A DNA stretch of 41,542 nucleotides, taken from NCBI GenBank assembly GCA_964567085.1, contig CAZMKU010000004.1:1-41542 (forward strand). The letters run 5' to 3'. Both the position numbers and the translations under genes were made by a program. Every line of letters begins with the position of its first letter. Position 1 is the stretch's first letter. This document shows, piece after piece, positions 33,741 to 41,358 of this stretch. The notes beneath the pieces are model-generated. The model had not been told where the DNA came from, made no database searches, and saw only the letters and a program-made list of their open reading frames with translations. Source of the DNA: SVTX01 sp964567085 (GTDB lineage: Bacteria; Bacillota; Clostridia; Oscillospirales; CAG-272).

Positions 33741-35095
33741 TATTTGTTACCCTCCTGTCTTTCTTTCTGAGCCGCCGCATATTTCTTTAAGAAGGACTTA
33801 GCGTCCCAGTTGATTTGAAGAAGAGGACGGTTGGCGGGGCATACGTAAGAGCAGCATGCGCAGTCTACACACTGACGAACGCCTGTTTCAATAAGGAGTT
33901 TAGCGCGGCGATCCTCATTCTTTACGTTCATAGCGCGGTCAACCTCTGCTACGCTGATGCCTACGGGGCACTTTTCAATGCAGCGTCCGCAGTTAATACA
34001 AGCGGATGCTTCGGGAAGCACGGCGCTCTTTTCGTCAAATACGAGAACCGCGTTTGAGACCTTAACGATAGGATCGTCGACGGAGCAGATGGCAGTACCG
34101 TTCATAGGACCGCCTACGACTACCTTGCCGGGCTCGGACTTAAGACCTGTGATCTTCAGAAGCTCGCTGATACGAGTACCGATGGGAGCTATAAGGTTCA
34201 TAGGAGTCTCTACCGCGGGACCGTCTACCGTAACTATTCTTTCTACAAGAGGCATACCTGTATTGAGGTATTCAGCCATCTTTGCGATGGAGGAAACGTT
34301 GATAATGAGCGCGCCGAAGGAGGGGAAACGTCTGCCCGCTACTGCAACTCTGCCTGTAGCATTGTAGAGCATAACCTGCTTTGCGCCCTGGGGATATATT
34401 GTCTTCAGCTCGTGAATAACGACGTGATCCTTACCCTCGAACTGCTTCTTCAGCACCTCGATAGCGTCCGCCTTGTTTGTTTCAACGCAGATCTTGAAGG
34501 TAGCGTTGCCGAGGTATTCGTTCATATATTTGCGAAGGTACTCAATACCGTCGTCAATGAGCTCGGGATGCTCAAGCATCATTCTGTGGTCGCTTGTGAT
34601 GTAAGGCTCGCATTCTGCCGCGTTGATAAGAACGGTATCAACCTTATAGTCGGGGTTTGTCGCCTCGTTGAACTTCGCCCAAGTGGGGAAAGCCGCGCCG
34701 CCAAGGCCGACGATGCCGCCGTCTCTTACTGCTTGCAAAAAGCTTGCGCAATCGGTGATCTCGGGAGCCTTAACGGACTCTGCGACTTCCATTTTTCCGT
34801 CGCTTTCAATGCGGATGGCAACCGTGTCCCTTCCGCTTGCCGTTGCCATGGGAGCGATCTCAACGACCGTACCCGAAACCGTTGCGTGAACAGGGGAGGA
34901 GAATCTTCCTTCTTCTCTTGCGATAAGCTGGCCAACCTTTACGTGATCGCCAACGTTAACGATAGGTTCTGCATCGTGACCCGAGTGCATATTCATAGGC
35001 AAAATAACTTCCGCGGGCGTTTCTATACGCACGGGAGCGCATGCCGCAGTATGCTTATTGTGAGGCACGTGCAAAGATGAAATATCTTTCTTCAC
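33740..35095 (-). CDS. rnfC: RnfC-like NADH-side iron-sulfur subunit
   Basis: A 451-residue cytoplasmic subunit, start GTG. A lipoyl-like N-terminal domain (about 20-100) precedes the nucleotide/FMN-binding region with GIVGLGGAAFPTWAKF near residue 128, an SLBB region, and two [4Fe-4S] motifs: CINCGRCIEKCP (about 363-374) and CVDCACCSYVCP (about 403-414). All eight cluster cysteines are present. This subunit normally exchanges electrons with NAD(H). It is canonical here, unlike RnfA and RnfE. It begins 60 bases after apbE and ends in a TAATG overlap with rnfD. Confidence 0.95.
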   Translation of the reverse strand: MKKDISSLHVPHNKHTAACAPVRIETPAEVILPMNMHSGHDAEPIVNVGDHVKVGQLIAREEGRFSSPVHATVSGTVVEIAPMATASGRDTVAIRIESDGKMEVAESVKAPEITDCASFLQAVRDGGIVGLGGAAFPTWAKFNEATNPDYKVDTVLINAAECEPYITSDHRMMLEHPELIDDGIEYLRKYMNEYLGNATFKICVETNKADAIEVLKKQFEGKDHVVIHELKTIYPQGAKQVMLYNATGRVAVAGRRFPSFGALIINVSSIAKMAEYLNTGMPLVERIVTVDGPAVETPMNLIAPIGTRISELLKITGLKSEPGKVVVGGPMNGTAICSVDDPIVKVSNAVLVFDEKSAVLPEASACINCGRCIEKCPVGISVAEVDRAMNVKNEDRRAKLLIETGVRQCVDCACCSYVCPANRPLLQINWDAKSFLKKYAAAQKERQEGNK

Positions 35096-35155
35096 AACCT
35101 TTGTCCTTCCTTTTGATTTATTTAATATTTTTTAAAATTATTTTCAACGTTAAGT

Positions 35156-36286
35156 TTATTTTTGGGATTCCAATGCGGAAAGTCCCGAAGTCTTATATTG
35201 AGTTCCGTCGCTCTTTATCCACAGAACCTCAACGCCTCCTATTTCCTGCACGAGCGCAAGACCCTCCTCGTAGCTCATAGAGAATAACGCCGTTGAGAGG
35301 GCGTCTGCGAGGCCGCTGTTTTGTGTGATGACCGTTACCGAGCTGAAATGTTCTGCGGGCATCAAGGTATCCTTGTCGATAATGTGATGATATCTCTTGC
35401 CCTGAACCGTGTAGTATCTTTCGTAATCGCCCGAGGTAACGCAAGAGGTGTCGGCAAGCGTAAGATAGGCTGCATAGGTCGAAGTATCTGCGGGATTTTT
35501 AATTCCCGTTTTCCAGCCCGAGCCGTCCTGCTTGTGACCGATAATGCGGATATTACCGCCAATGTTTAGAACGTAGCTTTCCGCTCCGATGCTGCGAAGA
35601 TATTCCGCGGCCTTTTCGGTAGCGTATCCCTTGCCAAGAGCTCCTACGTCAATAGCTGCATTAGGATCTGTTATGCGAACCGTGTTGTTTTCGGCGTCAA
35701 TTTCCAAAAACGACATATCCGTATAGGCGTTTGCTGCAGCAAGCTCCTGCTCCGTGGGGATAGTTGCATTTGACGGACTTGAGCTTGCATTCTCTCGGCA
35801 GTTATGCCAGAGCTTGAGTACTGAGCCCATCATAATGTTCATTTCGCCTTTGGTCGTAGAGTACAATTCCTTGGCGTACAGTAAAAAGTCGATCAGCTTC
35901 TCGTCAACCACCATAGCCTCATTGCCTGCATTGAGGTTAATGGTGCGGAGATTTGTTATGCCTGTGTATTCATAATAAATGTCAAAAAGCTGGTGATATT
36001 CCTTAAGGATATCGGATACCGCTCCGCATTTTGCTTCAAACTCCTCCTGCGAGTCGTTTGCATAGCAATAAACGTAAGAAACCGTATCAAAGAAAGAATA
36101 ATACACCATTCCCTTGGGGTCGATCTTTGTGCTCTCTTCCGTGGAATTTGAATTGGAATTTGAATTAGAACCTGAAATAGAACCTGAATTTTCGCCTTCC
36201 TTATGCACAGTTTCAGGGCAGCCCGTCATAGCGACGAGCAGCCCCAAAACAATACATAGGCAAAGCAGAGATTTGAATATTTTCAA
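35156..36286 (-). CDS. apbE: ApbE-family FAD:protein FMN transferase, lipoprotein
   Basis: A 376-residue extracytosolic enzyme that transfers FMN from FAD to a threonine of target proteins. The start is TTG at 36286 with AGGAGA seven bases upstream. A signal peptide ends at lipobox MTGC (C23), followed by a low-complexity Gly/Ser/Asn linker (about 33-53) encoded by short repeats. Core motifs are DVGALGKGYATE, LNIGGNI, the metal/FAD region TSGDYERYY and HHIIDK. Its likely targets are the flavin lipoprotein gene just upstream, RnfG and RnfD, all in the same operon. Confidence 0.94.
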   Translation of the reverse strand: MKIFKSLLCLCIVLGLLVAMTGCPETVHKEGENSGSISGSNSNSNSNSTEESTKIDPKGMVYYSFFDTVSYVYCYANDSQEEFEAKCGAVSDILKEYHQLFDIYYEYTGITNLRTINLNAGNEAMVVDEKLIDFLLYAKELYSTTKGEMNIMMGSVLKLWHNCRENASSSPSNATIPTEQELAAANAYTDMSFLEIDAENNTVRITDPNAAIDVGALGKGYATEKAAEYLRSIGAESYVLNIGGNIRIIGHKQDGSGWKTGIKNPADTSTYAAYLTLADTSCVTSGDYERYYTVQGKRYHHIIDKDTLMPAEHFSSVTVITQNSGLADALSTALFSMSYEEGLALVQEIGGVEVLWIKSDGTQYKTSGLSALESQK

Positions 36287-36312
36287 ATTTCTGTCTCCTA
36301 TAAAGTATAAAA

Positions 36313-37497
36313 TTATCTGGCGTTCGTTACAGACTGAGCAACAACAGCCTTCATGGAAGTGATCTGGATCGTGCAGCCTGCTGCGAGAAGATCCTCGTCA
36401 GCGGCGATAACGTAACCTGCGCCATCAACTACCTGTGTAGCCATATCAGCAACCTCGGCAGCTGTCATGCCAACTACGTGCTTGGAGAAGGCTTCGCTCT
36501 GGAGGTACCATTCAAGAACTACGCCGTCGCCGTTCCAGTCCATAGACTGACCGTATGCAGCCATATGGTAGTCTTCCTTGAGCTCACGCTTTGTAGCAGA
36601 GAACGTCTTTTCAACGATCTCACCTGCAGCGTCGATCGTGATCTTAGGCTGGATAGCGTCGTTGAGAGATGCTACGATCTTACCGTCAACTACAACTGCG
36701 CAAGCGAAGTCGGAGTACATAGCAACCGTGCCGTTTGCTTCAGCTGTAGCAGCAACCGTAGCGCTGTCAACCGTGGATGTAGCAGCAACACCGAGTGTGA
36801 ATTCTTCAGATGTTGCGAACGTCATACCCTGAGCGTCTTCGCAAGCCTTTGCAACAGCATCCTTGAAGTCTGTGATCTGGATCGTGCAGCCTGCTGCGAG
36901 AAGATCCTCGTCAGCGGCGATAACGTAGCCTGCGCCCTCAACTGTCTGTGTAGCGATAGCAGCTACCTCGGCAGCTGTCTTGCCAACTACGTAAGCCTCG
37001 AACGCCTTAGCCTGATCGTACCATTCCTTAACAACGCCGTCGCCGTTCCAGTCCATACCGTAGTTAACAGCGGCAGCCATGCCGTACTCGTCGCCCTTTT
37101 CCATCTTCGTCTTGAAGGTTGCGGATGTATCAACCGCACCGTCAGTAACGTTCATCTTGTTCTGAACTGCGTCGATGCGGCAAGCAACGATCTTGCCGTC
37201 AGCGTCGAGAACAACTGCGGCAACCGTAGCGTCAACCTGCGCATTGCCTGTAGCAGAGCTGTCAAGGCTAACTACGATACCCATACCGAGCTTGTATTCA
37301 GCTTCTGTAATAGGTGTTTCGTTTATGTCGGGATCTTGATTCGTAGGAGCGTCCGTTGTGGGAGCGTCCGTTGTGGGAGCATCCGTTGTGGGAGCGTCCG
37401 TTGTGGGAGTTTCCTTATCTGTGTCGTCTGTCTTGTTGCATGCAACGATAGCAACTACCATACATACGCAGAGAAGGATTGCTAAAAATTTCTTCAT
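36313..37497 (-). CDS. Lipoprotein with two FMN-binding-like domains
   Basis: A 394-residue lipoprotein. ATG at 37497 is chosen because GAGGG lies seven bases upstream; the ATG at 37503 is only one base from it. The lipidated cysteine is C20 in AIVAC, followed by a four-fold PTTDA linker (31-51). Two homologous domains follow (about 66-222 and 233-390), each with an MDWNGDGVV acidic loop resembling an EF-hand, a GKTAAEVA-like segment, and DEDLLAAGCTIQIT, in which T205 and T376 match the position of flavinylated threonines. The motif AGCT differs from the usual SGAT, so flavinylation is probable but unproven. It is the first gene of the Rnf operon and resembles PplA-type electron-transfer lipoproteins in concept. 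Confidence 0.8.
   Translation of the reverse strand: MKKFLAILLCVCMVVAIVACNKTDDTDKETPTTDAPTTDAPTTDAPTTDAPTNQDPDINETPITEAEYKLGMGIVVSLDSSATGNAQVDATVAAVVLDADGKIVACRIDAVQNKMNVTDGAVDTSATFKTKMEKGDEYGMAAAVNYGMDWNGDGVVKEWYDQAKAFEAYVVGKTAAEVAAIATQTVEGAGYVIAADEDLLAAGCTIQITDFKDAVAKACEDAQGMTFATSEEFTLGVAATSTVDSATVAATAEANGTVAMYSDFACAVVVDGKIVASLNDAIQPKITIDAAGEIVEKTFSATKRELKEDYHMAAYGQSMDWNGDGVVLEWYLQSEAFSKHVVGMTAAEVADMATQVVDGAGYVIAADEDLLAAGCTIQITSMKAVVAQSVTNAR
37347..37410 (-). repeat. 15-bp tandem repeat encoding a PTTDA linker
   Basis: Four copies of a 15-base unit, nearly identical, encode PTTDA in the stalk just after the lipid anchor. This kind of repeat changes copy number easily, which would alter linker length. 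Confidence 0.85.
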
Positions 37498-37618
37498 TTT
37501 CATGCCCTCTTTTTTTGTTGTTTTATTATGCGAATTTTTTCTTTGAAAATTTTTCGGGGGTATATTTGCAGGCAATTTCGCGTCCCTAAAAATCAACTCA
37601 GAGAAAATTCACATTCTT
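37498..37618 (-). other. Leader of the flavin/Rnf operon, no recognised riboswitch
   Basis: About 120 bases lie between the predicted transcription start and the first ATG. No FMN riboswitch core, cobalamin box or other leader I know is visible, and there is no convincing terminator hairpin. The stretch 37655-37808 beyond the promoter holds nothing recognisable. Confidence 0.5.
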
Positions 37619-37625
37619 GTCTATC

Positions 37626-37654
37626 ATTATATCATATGCATATAAAAAAGTCAA
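37626..37654 (-). promoter_or_regulatory. Promoter of the flavin/Rnf operon
   Basis: On the minus strand TTGACT (37649-37654) and a perfect TATAAT (37626-37631) are separated by 17 bases. It is the only clear promoter for the nine-gene leftward operon. Confidence 0.8.
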
Positions 37655-37808
37655 TACATATTTTCGTTTTTTTCGACTCGTTGACGTGATGGGAAAATGT
37701 ATAAATTTATCGGGTTTATTGTTTTCTGAGCGTTCTTGGTCATTATGCGCGATATGACCTTAAAGCTCGGATCGCCGCACAAATTACTGTTACGATTTAA
37801 TGAAAGGA

Positions 37809-37837
37809 TTGACGAATTTATAAAAATGTGATACAAT
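37809..37837 (+). promoter_or_regulatory. Promoter of glpK
   Basis: TTGACG (37809-37814) and TACAAT (37832-37837) with a 17-base spacer, about 60 bases before the ATG. Confidence 0.75.
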
Positions 37838-37897
37838 ATATCTAAGGAAAACGGTAACCTGGCAGAATCCGATAAATGCATAAAAGGAGAAGGGCAG

Positions 37898-39418
37898 ATG
37901 AAAAAATACGTTCTCGCTCTGGACGAAGGAACTACAAGCGCGCGAGCTATATTATTTGATAAGCAAGCCAACATAATTTCAATGGCGCAGCACGAGATAC
38001 CTCAGATTTATCCCAAGCTCGGCTGGGTCGAGCAGGATCCTATGGATATATATGCAAACCAGTATGCCGCGCTCACGGAATGTATTGCGAAAAGCGGAAT
38101 ATCTCCCGATGAGATCGCGGCGGTCGGAATTACGAATCAGAGAGAAACGGTAATTCTTTGGGATAAAATTACGGGCAGACCTATATACAATGCGATAGTG
38201 TGGCAGTGCAGACGAACCGCGGATATTTGCAAGAGGCTTTCGGCGGACGGCTATGACGACTATATAGGAAAGACTACGGGACTCCGACTCGACCCGTACT
38301 TCAGCGGTACGAAGATCAAGTGGATACTCGATAACGTTGAGGGCGCAAGAGAGAAGGCGAGGGCAGGAGAGCTGTGCGCGGGCACTGTCGACACCTGGCT
38401 TATCTGGAAGCTTACCGAAGGCAGGGTTTTCGTTACAGACAGAACCAACGCTTCAAGAACCATGCTTTGTAATATCCACACGGGTGAGTGGGATGATGAG
38501 ATCCTGAAATTGCTTGATATACCGAAAGAAATTCTGCCTGAGATAAGAAGCAGCAGTGAGATATACGGCGCGTTTGAATGTATGGGCGCGGAGCTTACTA
38601 TCGCGGGTATCGCGGGAGATCAGCAGTCGGCTCTCTTCGGCCAGACGTGCTTTGAGGCGGGCGAAGCGAAGAACACCTACGGAACGGGTTGCTTTCTGCT
38701 CGCTCACACGGGTGAGACAGCCGTTCGGAGCAAGCGCGGACTCCTCACGACTATTGCCGCGGGCGAGAAGGGAAGCCCTATTGAATATGCCCTTGAGGGC
38801 AGCGTTTTCGTCGGCGGTGCGGTAATACGTTGGCTGCGCGATGAATTGAAGCTTATCCACGATTCCTCGGACAGTGAATATTTCGCCCGCAAGGTAAAGG
38901 ATAGCGCGGGTGTGTATCTCGTCCCCGCGTTCAGCGGCTTGGGCGCGCCTATCTGGGATATGCACGCGAGAGGAAGCATTTTCGGTCTTACCGCGGGCGC
39001 AGGCAAAAATCACGTGATCCGCGCGGCGCTTGAGTCTATCGCATATCAGACGGAGGACGTAATTGCCGCGATGAATGCGGATATCGAGGCTCTGTACGGT
39101 GCGGATACAAATAAGACTATTTCGGTTTTGAAGGTGGACGGCGGCGCGTCGGCAAATGATCTGCTTATGCAGATGCAAAGTGATTTTTCGGGTGTTACCG
39201 TGCAAAGATCGGCAAATCCCGAGGCAACTGCCGCGGGCGCTGCGTTCTTGGCGGGCTTGGCGGTTGGATTCTTTACTGACAGAGATGAGATAAAGGGACT
39301 TTCGTCGGCGAAAAAGAGCTTTGAGCCCATAATGTCGGAGAGCGACCGCAGGGCTTCTCTTGACGGCTGGCACAGAGCGGTTGCCGCTTGCAGAAAATTT
39401 ACCGAAGGAGAGGGATAA
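37898..39418 (+). CDS. glpK: Glycerol kinase
   Basis: A 506-residue FGGY-family kinase that makes glycerol 3-phosphate from glycerol and ATP. The N-terminal ALDEGTTSARAILFD phosphate loop, GITNQRET, the glycerol-contacting WQCRRT, the AGDQQSALFGQ segment and the KVDGGASANDLLMQ adenosine motif are all present, and the length equals the family norm. AAAAGGAG precedes the ATG. It is followed three bases later by a monoacylglycerol-lipase-like gene, pointing to use of glycerol released from glycerides. Confidence 0.96.
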   Translation: MKKYVLALDEGTTSARAILFDKQANIISMAQHEIPQIYPKLGWVEQDPMDIYANQYAALTECIAKSGISPDEIAAVGITNQRETVILWDKITGRPIYNAIVWQCRRTADICKRLSADGYDDYIGKTTGLRLDPYFSGTKIKWILDNVEGAREKARAGELCAGTVDTWLIWKLTEGRVFVTDRTNASRTMLCNIHTGEWDDEILKLLDIPKEILPEIRSSSEIYGAFECMGAELTIAGIAGDQQSALFGQTCFEAGEAKNTYGTGCFLLAHTGETAVRSKRGLLTTIAAGEKGSPIEYALEGSVFVGGAVIRWLRDELKLIHDSSDSEYFARKVKDSAGVYLVPAFSGLGAPIWDMHARGSIFGLTAGAGKNHVIRAALESIAYQTEDVIAAMNADIEALYGADTNKTISVLKVDGGASANDLLMQMQSDFSGVTVQRSANPEATAAGAAFLAGLAVGFFTDRDEIKGLSSAKKSFEPIMSESDRRASLDGWHRAVAACRKFTEGEG

Positions 39419-39421
39419 ATT

Positions 39422-40348
39422 ATGATTGAGAAGAAAATATTCTGTGTTCCGTCGTCCGACGGCGTTCATAATCTGGCAGGTGTCGTATATTTGCCCGATG
39501 GCGAAATTAAGGGACTTTTTCACGTTGTTCACGGAATGACGGAGCATATTGAAAGATACGATAGATTTCTTACGGATATGGCGTCTGACGGTTGGATCAG
39601 CTTCGGATATAACCATCTCGGCCATAAAAATACCGTAAATGACGATTCCGAGCTTGGCTTTATAGCAAAGGATAAGGGCTGGGAGCTGCTTGCTCGCGAC
39701 GTAAAGGTGTATTCTGACGCGGTAAGAGCGCAATTCGGCAACGAAAATATGCCGTATTGCCTTATGGGACATAGCATGGGCTCGTTCGTGGCTCGTCTTG
39801 CCTCGGAGAGATTCGTTTGCCCCGATAAGCTTATTGTAATGGGAACTGGCGGCTCGAATCCCGCGGCGGGAATAGGTCTTGCGCTCATCGAGGTCATTAA
39901 ATTTTTAAAGGGCGATAAGCATTTTTCACCCCTTGTTGACAATGTCGCGTTTGGCAGCTATAATAAGCGTTTTGGAGGCGGATCGCTCGAGGATTCGAAG
40001 CTTTGGCTTACAAATGACGAGACCGTGCGAAAGACTTATTATGCCGATCCGTATTGTATGTTTAAGTTCTCCGTGAGCGCGATGGGGGATCTTATAAGAC
40101 TTATCAAATATACGAACTGCGCGGCTTGGTATCGCAATATTCCGAGCTCTCTGCCCGTCCTTCTTGTGTCGGGTGAGGAGGACCCCGTCGGCAATTACGG
40201 CAAGGGTGTCCTTGAGGTAGAATCCAAGCTAAAAAAGCAGGGAATAAACGTGACTTGTAAGCTCTATAAAAACGCGAGACATGAGATCTTGAATGACTTT
40301 ACATACGAAACCGTTCGCGATGATATTGCAAAATTTTGCGCGGAGTGA
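39422..40348 (+). CDS. Alpha/beta hydrolase, monoacylglycerol lipase / lysophospholipase-like
   Basis: A 308-residue serine hydrolase of the Hydrolase_4 (PF12146) type. S118 is the nucleophile in MGHSMGSFVA, HGMTEHIERYD near residue 38 forms the oxyanion/cap region typical of monoacylglycerol lipases, the acid lies in SGEEDPVGNYG and the histidine in NARHEILND. AAGGAGAGGG lies nine bases before the ATG inside the end of glpK, so the two genes are coupled. It would release glycerol from monoglycerides or lysolipids for GlpK. There is no signal peptide. Confidence 0.9.
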   Translation: MIEKKIFCVPSSDGVHNLAGVVYLPDGEIKGLFHVVHGMTEHIERYDRFLTDMASDGWISFGYNHLGHKNTVNDDSELGFIAKDKGWELLARDVKVYSDAVRAQFGNENMPYCLMGHSMGSFVARLASERFVCPDKLIVMGTGGSNPAAGIGLALIEVIKFLKGDKHFSPLVDNVAFGSYNKRFGGGSLEDSKLWLTNDETVRKTYYADPYCMFKFSVSAMGDLIRLIKYTNCAAWYRNIPSSLPVLLVSGEEDPVGNYGKGVLEVESKLKKQGINVTCKLYKNARHEILNDFTYETVRDDIAKFCAE

Positions 40349-40363
40349 GGTTAAAATAAAACG

Positions 40364-40390
40364 CCGATGAGGATAAACCTCATCGGCGCT
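40364..40390. terminator. Bidirectional terminator
   Basis: A perfect 11-bp stem (40364-40374 with 40380-40390), loop ATAAA, with A-rich and T-rich flanks, lies between the convergent lipase and DUF6512 genes. Confidence 0.85.
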
Positions 40391-40391
40391 T

Positions 40392-40847
40392 TTATATTCC
40401 GTAAGTCCCTGTTATCGGGTCCTTGAATATGCTGATCTCGGGCGTGGCAAACGTGAAAACAATAAAGAGCAGCGCAATTATACAAAGCGCCGTGAGCGCC
40501 GATTTAGGCGATCTGCAAGGCGTTTTGTCTGCTCTAAGGAGCCGTGCTTCATAAATATAGGCAGCAGCCGCGGAGATAAAGAAAATCGTGATGTTGACCC
40601 AGTCGGGTGACTTGCCGATCACGCCGTTGTAGGTGTAGAAGATCACGGGTATCAAGCCGAGCCCGAGAAGAGTTCCTTTTAGCTTTATGCACCAGAAATC
40701 CTCGCGGTCACGAAAGAAAAAGCTTTGCACTATGGCGAAAATAAACATCGGCCAGAACAGGAGCTTCATATGCTCCCACGTTGATTCGTTAACGCCCGAG
40801 AAGAGCGAGGCGAACGTCGACCCCGTCCAATCATACAGAAAATGCAA
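40392..40847 (-). CDS. DUF6512-like integral membrane protein, frameshifted near its start
   Basis: A 151-residue hydrophobic protein with about four to five helices and the SGVNESTWEHMKLLFWPMF motif of the DUF6512 family; the function is unknown. This open frame begins at TTG 40847, but homologous sequence continues upstream in the same frame as about 20 more residues (NLWQLVGFATTSLLGTL) with no start codon. A proper start, ATG at 40914 with a GAGG site, lies in a different frame, offset by one base at a run of seven A on the coding strand (40905-40911). With six A the frames would join to give about 173 residues. Confidence 0.7.
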   Translation of the reverse strand: MHFLYDWTGSTFASLFSGVNESTWEHMKLLFWPMFIFAIVQSFFFRDREDFWCIKLKGTLLGLGLIPVIFYTYNGVIGKSPDWVNITIFFISAAAAYIYEARLLRADKTPCRSPKSALTALCIIALLFIVFTFATPEISIFKDPITGTYGI

Positions 40848-40989
40848 GAGCGTGCCGAGAAGCGACGTTGTCGCGAACCCAACCAGCTGCCAAAGATTAG
40901 TTGATTTTTTTCATAGCTTTACCTCGAATATACTTTAAATTAGTTTATTCCGAAAGGGTGGAATATATGCTTGAAAAATAGCTTTTTTC

Positions 40990-41015
40990 TGGTCTGAGTG
41001 ACAAGCTTACGAACT
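40990..41015 (-). pseudogene. Decayed tRNA 3' end, copy 1
   Basis: On the minus strand this reads like the T-arm, acceptor strand and CCA of the intact tRNA-Pro at 41358-41433, with a one-base insertion and one acceptor-stem change. The remaining 5' part is not recognisable. Confidence 0.55.
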
Positions 41016-41066
41016 AGTTTTGCGCCAAAATCTGTTAGCAATATGTCGTGTATCAAGCGCAAAACA

Positions 41067-41086
41067 GCAAACGCTTACGCGTTTGC
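41067..41086. repeat. Perfect hairpin GCAAACGC-TTAC-GCGTTTGC
   Basis: Eight-bp arms with a four-base loop in the gene-free stretch between the DUF6512 gene and the tRNA. No T tract follows, so it is not an obvious terminator. Confidence 0.6.
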
Positions 41087-41116
41087 GAAGCTCGGCATCG
41101 GTGTAATTTAAGCAAG

Positions 41117-41153
41117 AAAAAAGCAGAACGGAATACATCCATTCTGCTTTTTT
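41117..41153 (-). terminator. Terminator-like hairpin next to the second tRNA remnant
   Basis: AAAAAAGCAGAA (41117-41128) pairs with TTCTGCTTTTTT (41142-41153), plus an inner GGA/TCC pair. It stands just downstream of remnant copy 2 on the minus strand, just as the intact tRNA has a hairpin directly downstream. Confidence 0.65.
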
Positions 41154-41155
41154 TC

Positions 41156-41207
41156 TGGTCTAAGTGACACATCGGCGGAGCCGATACGACTATGAACTTG
41201 CGGCTAC
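41156..41207 (-). pseudogene. Decayed tRNA 3' half with hairpin insertion, copy 2
   Basis: The acceptor 3' strand and CCA (41156-41169) match the intact tRNA-Pro exactly, and the T-arm segment CCGCAAGTTC is present at about 41193-41203. Between them sit about 20 extra bases with an ATCGGC-GGA-GCCGAT hairpin (41171-41185). The D-arm and anticodon parts are not recognisable. The stretch 41208-41317 holds only further small hairpins (41242-41253, 41260-41274). Confidence 0.55.
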
Positions 41208-41317
41208 AACCGTGGAACCCCAAAGCTCGGTAAGCTCGCCTCGGGGAACCCCGCTCCCTCTGCGCTCCGCGCAGGGCGTGGTATTTGACACAAGCTCAAA
41301 TATTTTCATTCAAGCAA

Positions 41318-41358
41318 AAAATTAAGCCGAACGAAATAAATCCGTTCGGCTTAATTTT
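41318..41358 (-). terminator. Terminator of the tRNA-Pro gene
   Basis: A perfect 16-bp stem (41318-41333 with 41343-41358) begins at the tRNA CCA end on the minus strand and runs into a T-rich flank. Confidence 0.8.

Noticed and set aside
36478..37485. Open frame of 335 codons on the plus strand opposite the flavin lipoprotein
   Set aside because: It is a shadow of a well-supported lipoprotein gene and has no ribosome site.
37498..37618. FMN riboswitch in the leader of the flavin operon
   Set aside because: No conserved RFN core sequence or multi-arm fold could be recognised; the leader is A/T-rich and unstructured by eye.
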